A stretch of 64,000 bases of DNA, taken from Nemertoderma westbladi (Eukaryota > Xenacoelomorpha > Nemertodermatida > Nemertodermatidae). Location: positions 1 to 64,000 of the forward strand of contig JAUCBJ010007860.1 in the NCBI GenBank assembly GCA_032718475.1. Direction: 5' to 3'. The notes under the pieces are model-generated. The model saw nothing but the letters and a program-made list of their open reading frames with translations, was not told the DNA's origin and did no database searches. Below are positions 1 through 12,000 of this stretch, piece after piece (the stretch's first letter is position 1; every line of letters begins with the position of its first letter). A program made the translations under genes and the position numbers.

Positions 1-1158
1 TATTCAGCATTAGATTACTGTATTATTTACTGTTACTTTAGATTGCTTGACTGCTTTAACAGTAAGGCACGTATATTGTCTGCTGTAGGCCTACTGCTTA
101 CAGAGACGAGTATATTCTTAGGCTGTTAGTTTAGATTACTGTATTCACTGGTCGCGTACAATAGTACAGTAGTACATTAGGCTGATTGCTGTTACTGCGT
201 ACAGTAGAAAAGACATTTGTTTTGCTGTACCGCACACAGTATTTATTAGGCTGTTAGGTTGGTGTACTGTTTTACTTACTGTATTGCGTACAGTGGATAT
301 ATGGTAGTGCGTTTACTAATCGCAAATACAGCGGTTCCTTAGGCCGTTAGGGCAGGCCGTAATTAGTAAGTTTTTTGAAAAATTTTAGCTAGGTTTGTGA
401 GAATTCAGTTTTGGTCAAAATTATTTGTAATAAAATCTAGAGTTTTGTACCGGTATGTTAGATAACCGCTTAGTTATTTTATACCATCTGGAGATACATG
501 GCAAGACGGAGCTTCTGAGTTTGGGGTTCGTGTGGGTCTGCGGGTTCGGTTTGCAATCAGCGAAAAGACTGAAACTTTGGACGCGGACGTGGAATCTCAC
601 AGCAAACAAGGTTAGTTGTTCTGTTGGCACCATTGTGTTTGTGGAAGCAGTAAAAAATTATCGGTTGTTTAACTGCGAAGCTGAACTCAATTTATTAGTT
701 AGGATATTTAGGTTTAGCCGACCATGGGTTTTTGAATCGCTCGAGTTGAGAGAGAGAGAGGAGAGAGAGTCGTAACCCGAAGATGTAGCCACGCGCTAGT
801 GGATACATATAATATTTGAAATTAAAATTGCGTTGATTAGAGTTATATATGTAAATTTAGAAATATTCTGGTGGCAAGTTTATTTTGAATATTTTGTATT
901 AGATTCAAAAAATTATTTGTGTCATACCGGTATTTAAATACTATATAATAACTATAGAATAATATTTTGTTTAAATATTGTACTGGTATTTGCTAAAATT
1001 AGACCCTATTAAATTCACAATATTGCATTGCGAATTTATTTTGACATTTTGGACAAACTAGATTATTTGACAATAATTTAATCATATTTCGATTAAATTA
1101 TATATATATCTCGAACTTTGCGAGATATTTTTGCCGGAAGGCAAATATTATTTAGACT
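1..1158 (+). other. Leader-like non-coding region upstream of the gag remnant (unit A)
   Basis: No credible gene. The sequence is rich in imperfect copies of short motifs such as CTGTACTGCGTACAGT, some nearly palindromic. It precedes the decayed gag-like frame and matches 45060-45987 almost base for base. By position it is probably the LTR/leader of the same dead retroelement, but no second LTR is present in the window, so LTR limits cannot be set. Short frames at 455-775 (+) and 421-633 (-) are conserved between the copies no better than the surrounding non-coding bases. A GA-rich microsatellite lies at about 747-770. The part from about 926 to 1220, which includes the candidate start codon, is missing from unit B. 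Confidence 0.5.
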
Positions 1159-2804
1159 ATGAGTGTCTCAGAGAAGGAGGCACTAGAGGACAGCTATGAG
1201 ATGGCGGCTGGACCGCTGACTGACGATTGCGTTAATATTACTGTTGACGACAATGCCGACTATGACGACGCAGCGAGCGAGGACGTAAGTGAACAGGAGG
1301 ACGAGACAGTAACTAGTGAGGAAGAACAACAACCTGAGGGAATAATATTAGGATCCCCTACCGCTACTGTAAGGAAGGATTGTACAACAACCCGACCAGA
1401 GGTGAGTGATAGGGAGGGTAGTGTAGCAGAAGCGAGAGCCCGGAGCCCGGTTTCCAGACCTGTAGGTATGGTAAGTGCAGTGGTCCCAGCGGCTGTAAGG
1501 AGTACCCGTAGTTCCTGAAATAATCCTTCAAGTCCACCAAGTGTGAGTCAGGTAAGCGAACAGCAACTGGACATCGCGATAAAGAAGAAACTTCGCGCGC
1601 ATGCCGGACATATAACCCGGACGGCGGACAAGGTAAGGAAGATGTTAGCCGACTCAGCGAACATCGGAAGGGAAGGATTAGTAGAGATTAGAAAAGGATA
1701 CAACTCAGCGTTATTCAAACAGACGGAGGAGCTTGCAGTCCTAGCAAAGAAGGCAGTAGAGTCTCAGTCGAGCGATGTGGCGACGAGGATTTACGATAGG
1801 GTTTTAGCAGCCTTGTTGGAGCACCGCGCATTATCGGAGCGATTTCGACGAGTTAGGACGGAGAACTGGCTGCTATGGGCATCACAAGCGCAGGCGACTC
1901 AGGTGAGTGACGCAGAGTCGAGAGATTTAGTGGAGCGGGAAGAAACGCAAGATAAGGAGGAGCGCCGTTATCAGCGGGAAGTTACCAGCTGGCTGATGCA
2001 GAGTGGAGTGGTGGTACCGGGCCAGGTGCTACCGACGACGGAGAACATCCAACAGAGAACGTTAACTCCACCCGATGATGCATCTAGAGACAGTGGGGAT
2101 TCCCAGGTTAGTCACGCACGAGGGAAAGTTATATGTGCTAGATCCCTCACAACTCGGCGGAGGAGAGAAGACACCGACTGGACAAACAACAGGCGGAAGT
2201 TTTGCGTGCATCGGAAGCACGGAAGGAAGCCGAGCGGGAATGCGAGTGCACACGGAAGTTGGACGCGGAGTTGCGAGAGTTGGAAGAAATAAGTAAGCGC
2301 GAACGGGCCGAACGCGAGCAAAAGGAGCGCGAGCTTCAAGCCGAACGCGAGCAAAAGGAGCGCGAGCTTCAAGCCAAACGCGAGCAAAGGGAGCGCGAGC
2401 TTCAAGCCGAACGCGAGCGCAAGAAACTCGAGCGGGAACAGAAGGAACGCGAGCTTCAACTCGAACGCGAGCGCAAGGAACGCGAACTCGAGATCGAGAA
2501 AAGGAGACGCGCGTTGTATGAAGAGAAGGCGCGAGTGGAAGAAGAGAGCGCAGCGAGACGAGCGAGGGAAGAAGAAGAACGTAAACTGGCGCAGTTGGAA
2601 AGTGCGAGATTAAATTTAGAGAGCAAAGAACGGACTAGAAAGGCGAATGAAATCGCCGAGAAGGGGATGCGAATGATCGAAGAATGTGGGGCGAGTGTAG
2701 GGACTGAGTTGCGAGAACTGTTCGCACTGCAGAAGGCCGAACAGGAAGCGAGAACTCCGACCATACGCGAGTCGACGACGACCAGAATTCCTATACCCGG
2801 TCCA
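1159..2804 (+). pseudogene. Decayed BEL/Pao-like gag N-terminal fragment, coiled-coil rich
   Basis: Two in-frame pieces (1159-1518 and 1543-2292) are separated by a single TGA. The reading then moves to another frame (2202 onward) after a 7-bp deletion that is absent from the unit B copy. The order is: an acidic N-terminus, a helical region starting around an AGHITRTADKVRKML-like segment, then a long E/R/K-rich coiled coil of repeated REQKEREL-type units. The intact BEL Gag in this window has the same layout, with an AHITRSIGEGQRIL segment followed by a coiled coil. That resemblance is my basis for calling it gag. No capsid core, zinc knuckle, protease or RT follows. At about 2805 it runs directly into an antisense LINE fragment. 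It is not expected to make a functional protein. Confidence 0.6.
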
Positions 2805-4474
2805 GCTGCAATAATTTCATCAGGAATCCCATATAATGAAAGTATGCTGAACATACGTGAGCGGGAGACTGAATCAAAGGCCTTGAAAAAGTCAACAAAG
2901 ATAACAGCCAGGTGCCTGTCTTTCTTTTTTGATAACTCTTCAATTATCCTTCCAAGTGCCAAAATGGGCTCCATGGTCCCACGACCTTTATGGAACCCAT
3001 TCTGATTTCCACGGAGCAGTCTCTCAATGGGATCCCTGTTGCGATTTAATATAATTCTATTGTATAGCTTTGCTGCAATCGAGATCAATGAGATTCCCCG
3101 AAAAGAACCATATAGTGTTAGGTTGCCCTTCTTGGGAACTGGCTCCAACTTATTTGTTTTCATTTCTTGTGGGACTCTTGTTGTTCGGTACATGTCTACT
3201 ATGATGGGATAGATGAGCTTTAAACACTCAGGTATTTTAAAGACCTCAGGGAGAACACCATCTACTCCACTGGCACGATTGGTCTTAATGCTCTTTGCAG
3301 CAGCCTTCACTTCTGCAAAGGAGATATCGCCAATGGGAATATCTGGAAGTACAGACTCAGACACTTTTACTTCTATAAAGTTATCAGGCAATACCCTGTC
3401 ATTATTGAGGAGCTTTTCAAAGTGGACCTTCCAACCATTGAGGCGATCGGCTGGTGATTCATCCTTAACCTTGGTGGTTGGTTGGCTTTTCCGCCCAGTA
3501 AGCAAGTTGATCGATTTCCATGCCTGGGATGATTGCCTGCTGTCGTCAGCATCATTGATGGCATCAACCTGTTGGTTTGTTAGCTCCTGTAGATTAACAG
3601 AGTACTGCCTGTTCAGGGACCTAGATGCAGCCTTCAGCATTCTTGGCCGCTGTAGTCTGTTTGAGTTGGGACTCTTTCTGTGCCTTATATAGGTCATTTC
3701 GGCACTTCTGGATTTTGTTGTCAGTCCTTTTCCTGTTTCGAGGGTATACAGGAACTGTTTCTGCAGCTGCTAACTTAACTGCTTCTGTGAAGGCAGTATA
3801 GCCCTCACAGTGATCTGCCGCATCAGAGGCAAGAACCTCATACTTGTTGCTCAGCTGTAGTGTGAAGCTGGATCTCACACTTGGCTTTTGCAACAGAGAG
3901 GACCAGTTATGCCGCGGCAAGGAGGATTTCGTTGTTCTGATAGCACGCAGACTAAGTTTTACCTTGGCCAGAATAAGGCGGTGATCACTGGAGAAGGGTC
4001 GAAGTGTAAATGCATTACAGTCTTGTATAGAGCTCCTGTACTTCCTACAAACAGAATATGGTCTATCTGGGACTTGTGACCACTGGGTCCACTATGAGTC
4101 CATAGCTTTCCAGTTCGTTTCTTGAACTGGGTACCAGCCGAAAACAATCCATTTCCAGAGATAAAATCCTGAAGATGGACGGAATTACGGTTGACACTAT
4201 TGCTATAGAACCAGGGCGATGTAGGTAATTGATGCAGACTTGCATTAAAGTCTCCCAGGAATGTTAAGAATGCATGCTGATCCACTCCATCAGTAGCTGC
4301 TTGTAGTAGCTCCACTTGCCTGCCAGTCACTGTACGTACAGTGTACACCTGTAACACTAAGGCACCGTAGGCCGTAATGCGTGTGCAGTGTTGGGTTAGG
4401 GTACCGGCTGACTGGGCCGCTTCCTTCAACTTTACCCCTTCCGGCTGTACCATGCTTGTAATACACCAGAACAC
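2805..4474 (-). pseudogene. LINE (APE-type non-LTR retrotransposon) fragment, endonuclease plus N-terminal half of RT
   Basis: Read on the minus strand, 4474-3959 encodes the C-terminal part of an APE-type endonuclease, with GDFNA and IDHIL motifs. A frameshift precedes the expected SDH motif, which can be read in the next frame (continuing into 3920-3621). A second shift leads into the reverse transcriptase (3697-2805), with the fingers/palm motifs ASGVDG, FRGISLI, NQNGF and the catalytic-Asp-bearing VDFFKAFDSV. The RT stops before the second catalytic motif (F/YxDD), so both the 3' half of the element and its 5' end are missing. The same frameshift is present in unit B, so it was dead before the duplication. 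The clade is unresolved. Confidence 0.8.
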
Positions 4475-6509
4475 AGATCAGCTGATGCTGAATTGATTCA
4501 TCCAAGCCGCTATTGGTCAACACCCAACAACCAACCAGCAGACAGTATTTGGTATTAAATTATCTTTTAAAGTCGAAATTGGGGAGAAATTATCAGATTT
4601 TATAAATTATAAAATGCAAAGTGTGCCTTCTAATAATACCTATCGTACTGGAAAGCGAGAATTTGTAGATTATTTGATAAATTCGATATTTTCGTTGATA
4701 ATTGCGTATTTTTCGTTATTTTCGGGTTTTATAACTATCCCCAGTGATGCTAATGGTTTATATAAACACCCCAGTGCTATAAGGGTTAACGTATGTTAAT
4801 TAATGGAGACATTTCTTCATTAGTTGGGAGCGGGACATTTTCACAATACTTAAGTTACCGGGATATTTGGAAGAAATTCCTACTCTGTGATTGGCTTAAA
4901 CTCAAGGACTACTAAATATTTTAATTCTTCGGTACTGTGGGAAGTCTGATACTGATACGAACTGAACTGAATGAACATACTGGACGAAACCGGCATAGTT
5001 TGCATATATGTGAGATATAAATTAAAAAACAAATTTATTACTGGTATTCGTGTTACTTCTAAAACAAGACAAGTAGGATGCTGAGCTGCAGGCACCTAAC
5101 AACAACCCCAAGTAATTTTCATACAGCCAGCGCTTAAAATGCAACGGCAATATAATTTATTGTGCATAATTATTGATTGCCAGTGACATAGTCCTCAGAA
5201 AGAAACTTGAATGGAGAGTATCAACTTATCTTTGTAATTGACCGTTAAATCTAATCAATTGACTCAAATTGAAATCAATATTTGGATTTAGTGATAACAA
5301 TTACTAAATAATTGCAATAGTGTAGCATTAGCATCTAACTTTTACATTTCATTGTATGTAAATTAATTAATAGCAATGGGGTAGGCGACTCAAAAAATTT
5401 TATTTGAGTTATTGTTGATGTAATGTGAAAAATCATGTGAAAAAACCCCAGAGAGCCATTTGACTTCAAAAAAATTAATATTGGGGGAGTTATAGCGATT
5501 TTAAAAAGCAAAATTAGCAACATCGAAAAATCGGGCCGTTTTAGGAACTTGCGCATTTGACGTCAGCCATAACACAGCAACAGTTGTCAAGCGCAGTTGA
5601 TTGGTCAATATAAAATATAATACTTCAGTTATCTATAACAATAAAAATAATTAACGTAGCTAAGTAATTATTTGGATGTGTATTATATTCGTTAAATATT
5701 GTGTTAAAAAATACTCACAAGTAAACCGTTTTTTTTTATTTTTTTTTTAATATGATAAACCTTTAATAAGCAAAAAATACACAGCCTAGTAAACCAGTAA
5801 ACCGTTACATTGTCTGATTGTTTTCACGGTTCACAGTTCAGGTCGTCCCGGTTTGAGAAGCAAAGAATGATAATGTTTTAATATAGTCCTAATCAGCTAC
5901 GGTAATAATAGGTTACCGGTAATATTACAGTATTAAATACAGAAATAGGCCGCCTTTAAAAACTAGGATTGGAACGATGTTAAGAAGGTTGTTTCCAAGG
6001 CCGTTTTTTAGAAAGCACAATGACAATGGCCGACATCGCTCGAGGCATTAACATCAGCACAATTACTAAGGAAAAACCAAATAAACAAAGACGAAAAGAC
6101 GACATATATACTCCAGCCAGACAAAAGTGGAAAGTTGCAACGGAGTAGTGAGCAGCTTTCCATCAGGTACAACAAACAGCTATAAGGCTGAAGAATAACT
6201 ACGGTGTAATTGGTGCAATACTACTGTAATACAGATGGATACAGTTTTTAAAAGGTTGTAAATAAAGATAGAAAGCAAAAAAAACTCTGGCTCACCCACT
6301 AAGTGGTCGGAAAGTGAAACTCTCTCTGTTGGTGGTGTACGTAAATCCTAAGAACGTAAATCACAGACAAACTGAAAATGTGATCCGACACATAGAAAGG
6401 GATCAGTTAACAAAAAATGGTTTTCAACTTTTTTAAAACATGGGCAACATAACAATAAGTTATTCTAGAATTTATTAAAGGATTGAACGGACAAAATTTG
6501 GGAATACAC

Positions 6510-6516
<7 letters not shown>
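4475..6516. other. Non-coding AT-rich segment (unit A)
   Basis: I see no gene. It matches 49258-51304 closely, including short runs of T near 5731-5748. Frames in it are short, interrupted, and no better conserved than the surrounding bases. Confidence 0.7.

Positions 6517-6541
<25 letters not shown>
6517..6541 (+). repeat. Poly-G tract, 25 G
   Basis: Uninterrupted run of G followed by TGGACATGTCACTG. The same tract and flank occur at 51305-51329 and 59288-59307, the latter being the left edge of partial unit C. Confidence 0.95.
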
Positions 6542-7860
6542 TGGACATGTCACTGAATTACGACATTATATTCCAGGACATGGTGTAATGCACAGAAAAG
6601 GAGGCACTACTATAGCTTGTGTGACCGACCATAAGGGAAAATTGTTGAAGACAATTTTTAGAGGTTTTCGCATGACTTTTTTCAATTTTTTTATGGATGG
6701 TGGTTGGTCATCTGGTATTCGATTGAGTGATAGCTCGTAAATTTTCTTAGGTAGCCAGTGTTTTTATAAGGTATAGCCAGGTGGTTGCCGTGTTTTTAAA
6801 AATACATGAGGATTTAATAAAAATTGCATTAGATTGCAATTACAATAGCTAAAATATGAATAATTTTTTTAGATATTTTAGGTATTTTAAAAACACTTGT
6901 TACCAAGCAAAATTTACAAGCTATTACTAAATCGAATGTCAGCCAATTGTTAGAAAATTGAAATGAAATGAAATTAATTAAATTAATTGCAACTTTAAAA
7001 TCTTCCCTTGAATGTTCGCGACCCGGCACTAGTATAGTATCGATGCCGAAATTTTAGATGTTTTTTGATTTTTTTCTTTTTAGATTAAAATATTTTTGAC
7101 ATGTTGTTTGGCTTTGTATTATCAATTTCATTCTAGAATTACCGGTATATATTTTTGTTGCTATGGTTACATAAATAAAATAAATTTCAAATTACTTAAA
7201 GAATAATGTATTTCTTTTTGTAATGCTTTTTTATTTCTTATTGTTATTGACAAATATATTTGAGGATTAAATGACACTTGTCATTTTTCACAATAAAAAG
7301 TACTAGCCAACACAAAATCAAAATTACTAGCTACCATCTTTTTGCCAGATGTTCAAATATTTGTTCTAGAACAAAAAACGTCATAATAAAAGACATTTTC
7401 ACAAGAAAAAATCGGTCAATTTTTTTTATTGTTTCAATTATGATTTTTTCACTAGCTAATATAAAGTAATAGCTAACACAAAATAAAAATTACTGGCTAC
7501 CATCTTCAGATGGTAAATATTTGTTCTAGAACAAAAAACCTCATGATAACAACCGATAATCACTAATATAATTAATCGATGTTTGTTTTTAAATTTGGGC
7601 ATAGATACTATACTAGTGGCTCGCGACCCCACTAAAGATATCTAATTGCTTTATGTCTTCCAGTTCCTGCCCTCTGATGGTTTGCGTATGGTTCTCAGTT
7701 TTGCACATAATAATTTCAAGAATAATTGAAATTGGTGCAAGGAATTAATTAAAATAATTATAAAGTTCTCTGGCATGTCTGGTGTGTTCCAAAAGTTACT
7801 GAAGATGAACAATTTTGGTTGGAGTTGGACTACAACGTTTCCCGGTGGAGTTGTTTCCCA
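6542..7860. other. Non-coding AT-rich segment with an internal tandem duplication (unit A)
   Basis: No gene is visible. It matches 51330-53756 (apart from the B-specific insertion) and 59308-60663. It contains the tandem duplication listed separately and several TTCTAGAA-type palindromes. Confidence 0.7.
7299..7549. repeat. Imperfect tandem duplication, about 167-bp period
   Basis: Two copies start with AGTACTAGCCAACACAAAAT and AGTAATAGCTAACACAAAAT. Each contains a CTACCATCTT stretch and the palindrome TTGTTCTAGAACAAAAAAC. Equivalent pairs are at 52077-52328 and 60101-60354. Confidence 0.8.
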
Positions 7861-7880
7861 CTGCTACCTTCGGGTAGCAG
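7861..7880. other. Perfect 8-bp hairpin with TTCG tetraloop
   Basis: CTGCTACC-TTCG-GGTAGCAG, followed 30 bp later by a second TTCG hairpin (CGGC-TTCG-GCCG, 7911-7922). Both are preserved in all three units (the first at 53757-53776 and 60664-60683). TTCG loops are exceptionally stable in RNA, so a structured transcript ending or starting near the adjacent MITE is possible. No known RNA family is recognised. Confidence 0.7.
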
Positions 7881-7936
7881 CTATCAAATGAGGAGCCTTA
7901 GGGTCGCCTCCGGCTTCGGCCGACTGCTTGCTTTAC

Positions 7937-8337
7937 TTATAAATGAATTGTTGTGGGGTGGGTGACGGGGAATTAAATATATGTTATACAGTGTAGTACA
8001 TTATGATAATGTTTTCCATAGCGAAAAATATCAACCGCCCCTATTGGAACTCGAACCCGGTACCTAGGTTTCAAACTTACGGTTATCATCAGCCGAGTGT
8101 GTGTCCTAAGACCACTGAGCTACCAGGGCGGTAGAAGATTTATTCGCTATGGAGTGGGCTATCATATATTTAGGCCTTTTACAGTCACTCATAGGAAAGT
8201 ACAACGTTATTCCCGTGCTCTGCCAGAAATTGCAACCATACCTCAAAGAATAACTATTATACAGTGTTGTAGAAACCACTGATACCCCGTATGCTAGTGA
8301 ATTACCCGTCACTCACCCCACAACAATTCATTTATAA
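7937..8337. mobile_element. MITE-like element with 38-bp terminal inverted repeats
   Basis: The arms 7937-7974 and 8300-8337 are inverted copies with two mismatches; the conserved part includes AATGAATTGTTGTGGGGTG. The ends are compatible with a TA target duplication. The element is 401 bp, has no transposase, and contains one tRNA-like element on the minus strand. Copies are at 53833-54233 and 60740-61140. I cannot assign a superfamily. Confidence 0.65.
8037..8129 (-). repeat. tRNA-like (tRNA-derived SINE-like) element with hammerhead-like core
   Basis: On the minus strand it begins GCCCTGGTAGCTCAGTGG, a good pol III A box, and ends with a B box GGGTTCGAGTTCC and then AATAGGGGC, which can partly pair with the 5' end. 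At 93 nt it is long for a tRNA. The D-arm, anticodon arm and T-stem do not pair well, so I do not call it a functional tRNA. Its centre carries CTGATGA ... GAAA with flanking complementary bases, discussed in the findings. Copies: 53933-54025 and 60840-60932, both minus. Confidence 0.6.
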
Positions 8338-8375
8338 TTAATTAACAAGCATGGCCGGTAATAGTAGTTTCTACC

Positions 8376-8468
8376 GCCCTGGTAGCTCAGTGATCTTAGG
8401 AGACACACTCGACTGATGATAACCGGAAGTTTGAAACCTAGGTACAGGGTTCGAGCCCCAATAGGGGC
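8376..8468 (+). repeat. tRNA-like element, opposite orientation
   Basis: This is a second copy of the 93-nt tRNA-like sequence, now on the plus strand and just outside the MITE. The A box TAGCTCAGTG and the B box GGGTTCGAGCCCC are intact, but the flanking pairings seen in the minus copy are partly lost. Copies: 54281-54373 and 61179-61271. Together with the minus-strand copy it forms a large inverted repeat of about 93-bp arms separated by 246 bp. Confidence 0.6.
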
Positions 8469-9005
8469 TATGTTTGCTTTGATTTATCGTTCAGTTGATA
8501 TCCTCCTTGTTATGCTGCATAGTAATCAATCAGTTATAAACAACTTCCTGACTTCTTGAACATGTCTTGTGCACAGTGTTCGGTATCCTTCATTGCTCTA
8601 AGTGTATTATTGTTGGTAGGTTTACTACTATGTTTTGGGCCACCCACCTTCAATTTTTTTTATACTACTGTAGCTAGTTTTTGTGGCTAGGGTATATTTA
8701 TATGAATCTTCCCCGCATTGCTCGCTCGGTACATAAATACACTCGGATTACAACACCGAAATTTTTTACACAATGATGTTTGTTCGAATTTTATCAGACT
8801 CCCAGGTTGAAAACCCACCTCCTTTGAGGCACAAATACAAAGGGCCCCAAATATATTTTGTTCTATAACAATTTTTATACTATCTAATTTTGCAATTTTT
8901 TTTAAAAGATGTTACAGTAGCTACCGGAATATATTTAAATAACAATTAATATTCGGGAATCAATATTGCTTGTTCTGTAGAACATTTTGATTATAATAAC
9001 AAAAT
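8469..9005. other. Non-coding spacer between tRNA-like element and minisatellite (unit A)
   Basis: No gene seen. Bases from about 8769 up to the array are missing from unit B but present in unit C (61550-61792), so the deletion is specific to B. Confidence 0.65.
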
Positions 9006-12000
9006 GAAACGCAGGCGGAATTATAAGAAAATATAGCCGCGGGCGGAACTATAGGAACGTAGACACAGGTGGATCTATAGGAAAAAAATGTAAGATACGG
9101 GCGGAACTATAATAACAGAATGTAGACACGGATGGAACTATAGGAACAAAATGTAGCCACGGATGGAACTATAGGAACAAATTGTAGCCACGGATGGAAC
9201 TATAGGAACAAAATGTAGCCACGGATGGAACTATAGGAACAAAATGTAGCCACGGATGGAACTATAGGAACAAAATGTAGATACGGGTGGAACTATAATA
9301 ACAGAATGTAGCCACGGATGGAACTATAAGAACAAAATGTAGACACGGATGGAACTATAAGAACAAAATGTAGACACGGATGGAACTATAAGAACAAAAT
9401 GTAGACACGGGTGGAACTATAAGAACAAAATGTAGACACGGGTGGAACTATAAGAACAAAATGTAGACACGGTTGGAACTATAAGAACAAAATGTAGCCA
9501 CGGATGGAACTATAAGAACAAAATGTAGCCACGGATGGAACTATAAGAACAAAATGTAGCCACGGGTGGAACTATAGGAACAAAATGTAGACACGGGTGG
9601 AACTATAAGAACAAAATGTAGATACGGGCGGAACTATAATAACAGAATGTAGACACGGATGGAACTATAAGAACAAAATGTAGCCACGGGCGGAACTATA
9701 GGAACAAAATGTAGACACGGGTGGAACTATAGGAACGTAGACACAGGTGGAACTATAGGAACAAAATGTAGATACGAGCGGAACTATAGGAACAAAATGT
9801 AGATACGGGCGGAACTATAATAACAGAATGTAGACACGGATGGAACTATAAGAACAAAATGTAGCCACGGGCGGAACTATAGGAACAAAATGTAGATACG
9901 GGCGGAACTATAATAACAGAATGTAGCCACGGATGGAACTATAAGAACAAAATGTAGCCACGGGCGGAACTATAGGAACAAAATGTAGACACGGGTGGAA
10001 CTATAGGAACAAAATGTAGATACGGGCGGAACTATAGGAACAAAATGTAGATACGGGCGGAACTATAATAACAGAATGTAGACACGGATGGAACTATAAG
10101 AACAAAATGTAGCCACGGGCGGAACTATAGGAACAAAATGTAGACACGGGTGGAACTATAGGAACAAAATGTAGATACGGGCGGAACTATAGGAACAAAA
10201 TGTAGATACGGGCGGAACTATAATAACAGAATGTAGACACGGATGGAACTATAAGAACAAAATGTAGCCACGGGCGGAACTATAGGAACAAAATGTAGAC
10301 ACGGGTGGAACTATAGGAACAAAATGTAGATACGGGCGGAACTATAGGAACAAAATGTAGATACGGGCGGAACTATAATAACAGAATGTAGACACGGATG
10401 GAACTATAAGAACAAAATGTAGCCACGGGCGGAACTATAGGAACAAAATGTAGATACGGGCGGAACTATAATAACAGAATGTAGCCACGGATGGAACTAT
10501 AAGAACAAAATGTAGACACGGATGGAACTATAAGAACAAAATGTAGACACGGATGGAACTATAAGAACAAAATGTAGACACGGGTGGAACTATAAGAACA
10601 AAATGTAGACACGGGTGGAACTATAAGAACAAAATGTAGACACGGTTGGAACTATAAGAACAAAATGTAGCCACGGATGGAACTATAAGAACAAAATGTA
10701 GCCACGGATGGAACTATAAGAACAAAATGTAGCCACGGGTGGAACTATAGGAACAAAATGTAGACACGGGTGGAACTATAAGAACAAAATGTAGATACGG
10801 GCGGAACTATAAGAACAAAATGTAGCCACGGGTGGAACTATAGGAACAAAATGTAGATACGGGTGGAACTATAGGAACAAAATGTATATACGGGTGGAAC
10901 TATAGGAACAAAATGTAGATACGGGTGGAACTATAATAACAGAATGTAGACACGGATGGAACTATAAGAACAAAATGTAGACACAGGTGGAACTATAGGA
11001 ACAAAATGTAGATACGGGTGGAACTATAGGAACAAAATGTAGATACGGGCGGAACTATAGGAACAAAATGTAGATCCGGGTGGAACTATAGGAACAAAAT
11101 GTAGATACGGGTGGAACTATAGGAACAAAATGTAGATACGGGTGGAACTATAGGAACAAAATGTAGATACGGGCGGAACTATAAGAACAAAATGTAGATA
11201 TGGGTGGAACGGAACTATAAGAACAAAATGTAGCCACGGGTGGAACTATAAGAACAAAATGTAGACACGGTTGGAACTATAAGAACAAAATGTAGCCACG
11301 GATGGAACTATAAGAACAAAATGTAGCCACGGATGGAACTATAAGAACAAAATGTAGACACGGGTGGAACTATAGGAACAAAATGTAGCCACGGATGGAA
11401 CTATAAGAACAAAATGTAGACACGGATGGAACTATAAGAACAAAATGTAGACACGGGTGGAACTATAAGAACAAAATGTAGACACGGGTGGAACTATAAG
11501 AACAAAATGTAGCCACGGATGGAACTATAAGAACAAAATGTAGACACGGATGGAACTATAAGAACAAAATGTAGACACGGGTGGAACTATAAGAACAAAA
11601 TGTAGACACGGGTGGAACTATAAGAACAAAATGTAGACACGGTTGGAACTATAAGAACAAAATGTAGCCACGGATGGAACTATAAGAACAAAATGTAGCC
11701 ACGGGTGGAACTATAGGAACAAAATGTAGACACGGGTGGAACTATAAGAACAAAATGTAGATACGGGCGGAACTATAAGAACAAAATGTAGCCACGGGTG
11801 GAACTATAGGAACAAAATGTAGATACGGGTGGAACTATAGGAACAAAATGTAGATACGGGTGGAACTATAGGAACAAAATGTAGATACGGGCGGAACTAT
11901 AATAACAGAATGTAGACACGGATGGAAATATAAGAACAAAATGTAGACACGGGTGGAACTATAGGAACAAAATGTAGATACGGGTGGAACTATAGGAACA

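Larger units (their letters stand above)
1..8768. repeat. Segmental duplication, unit A left part
   Basis: Position 1 corresponds to 45060, and the two run in parallel for the whole interval with scattered substitutions and small indels. The retro-remnants, G tract, tandem repeat, MITE and tRNA-like elements are in identical order. Differences include a 290-bp deletion in B (about 926-1220 of A), a 7-bp deletion in A near 2150, and a 1115-bp insertion in B at 52495-53609. The start of unit A lies outside the window. Confidence 0.9.

Noticed and set aside
455-775. 106-codon plus-strand frame (110 codons at 45514-45846) ending in Arg-Glu repeats
   Set aside because: The tail is just the GA microsatellite, and conservation between copies is no higher than in neighbouring non-coding bases.
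3213-3692. 159-codon plus-strand frame (and 48062-48475)
   Set aside because: Antisense shadow of the LINE reverse-transcriptase remnant.
6483-6740. 85-codon frame with poly-Gly
   Set aside because: Created by the G tract, whose length varies between units; no coding signature. The 51271 copy is the same.
8037-8468. Functional tRNA genes
   Set aside because: A and B boxes are good, but D, anticodon and T stems do not pair and the length is 93 nt without a clear intron or variable arm.
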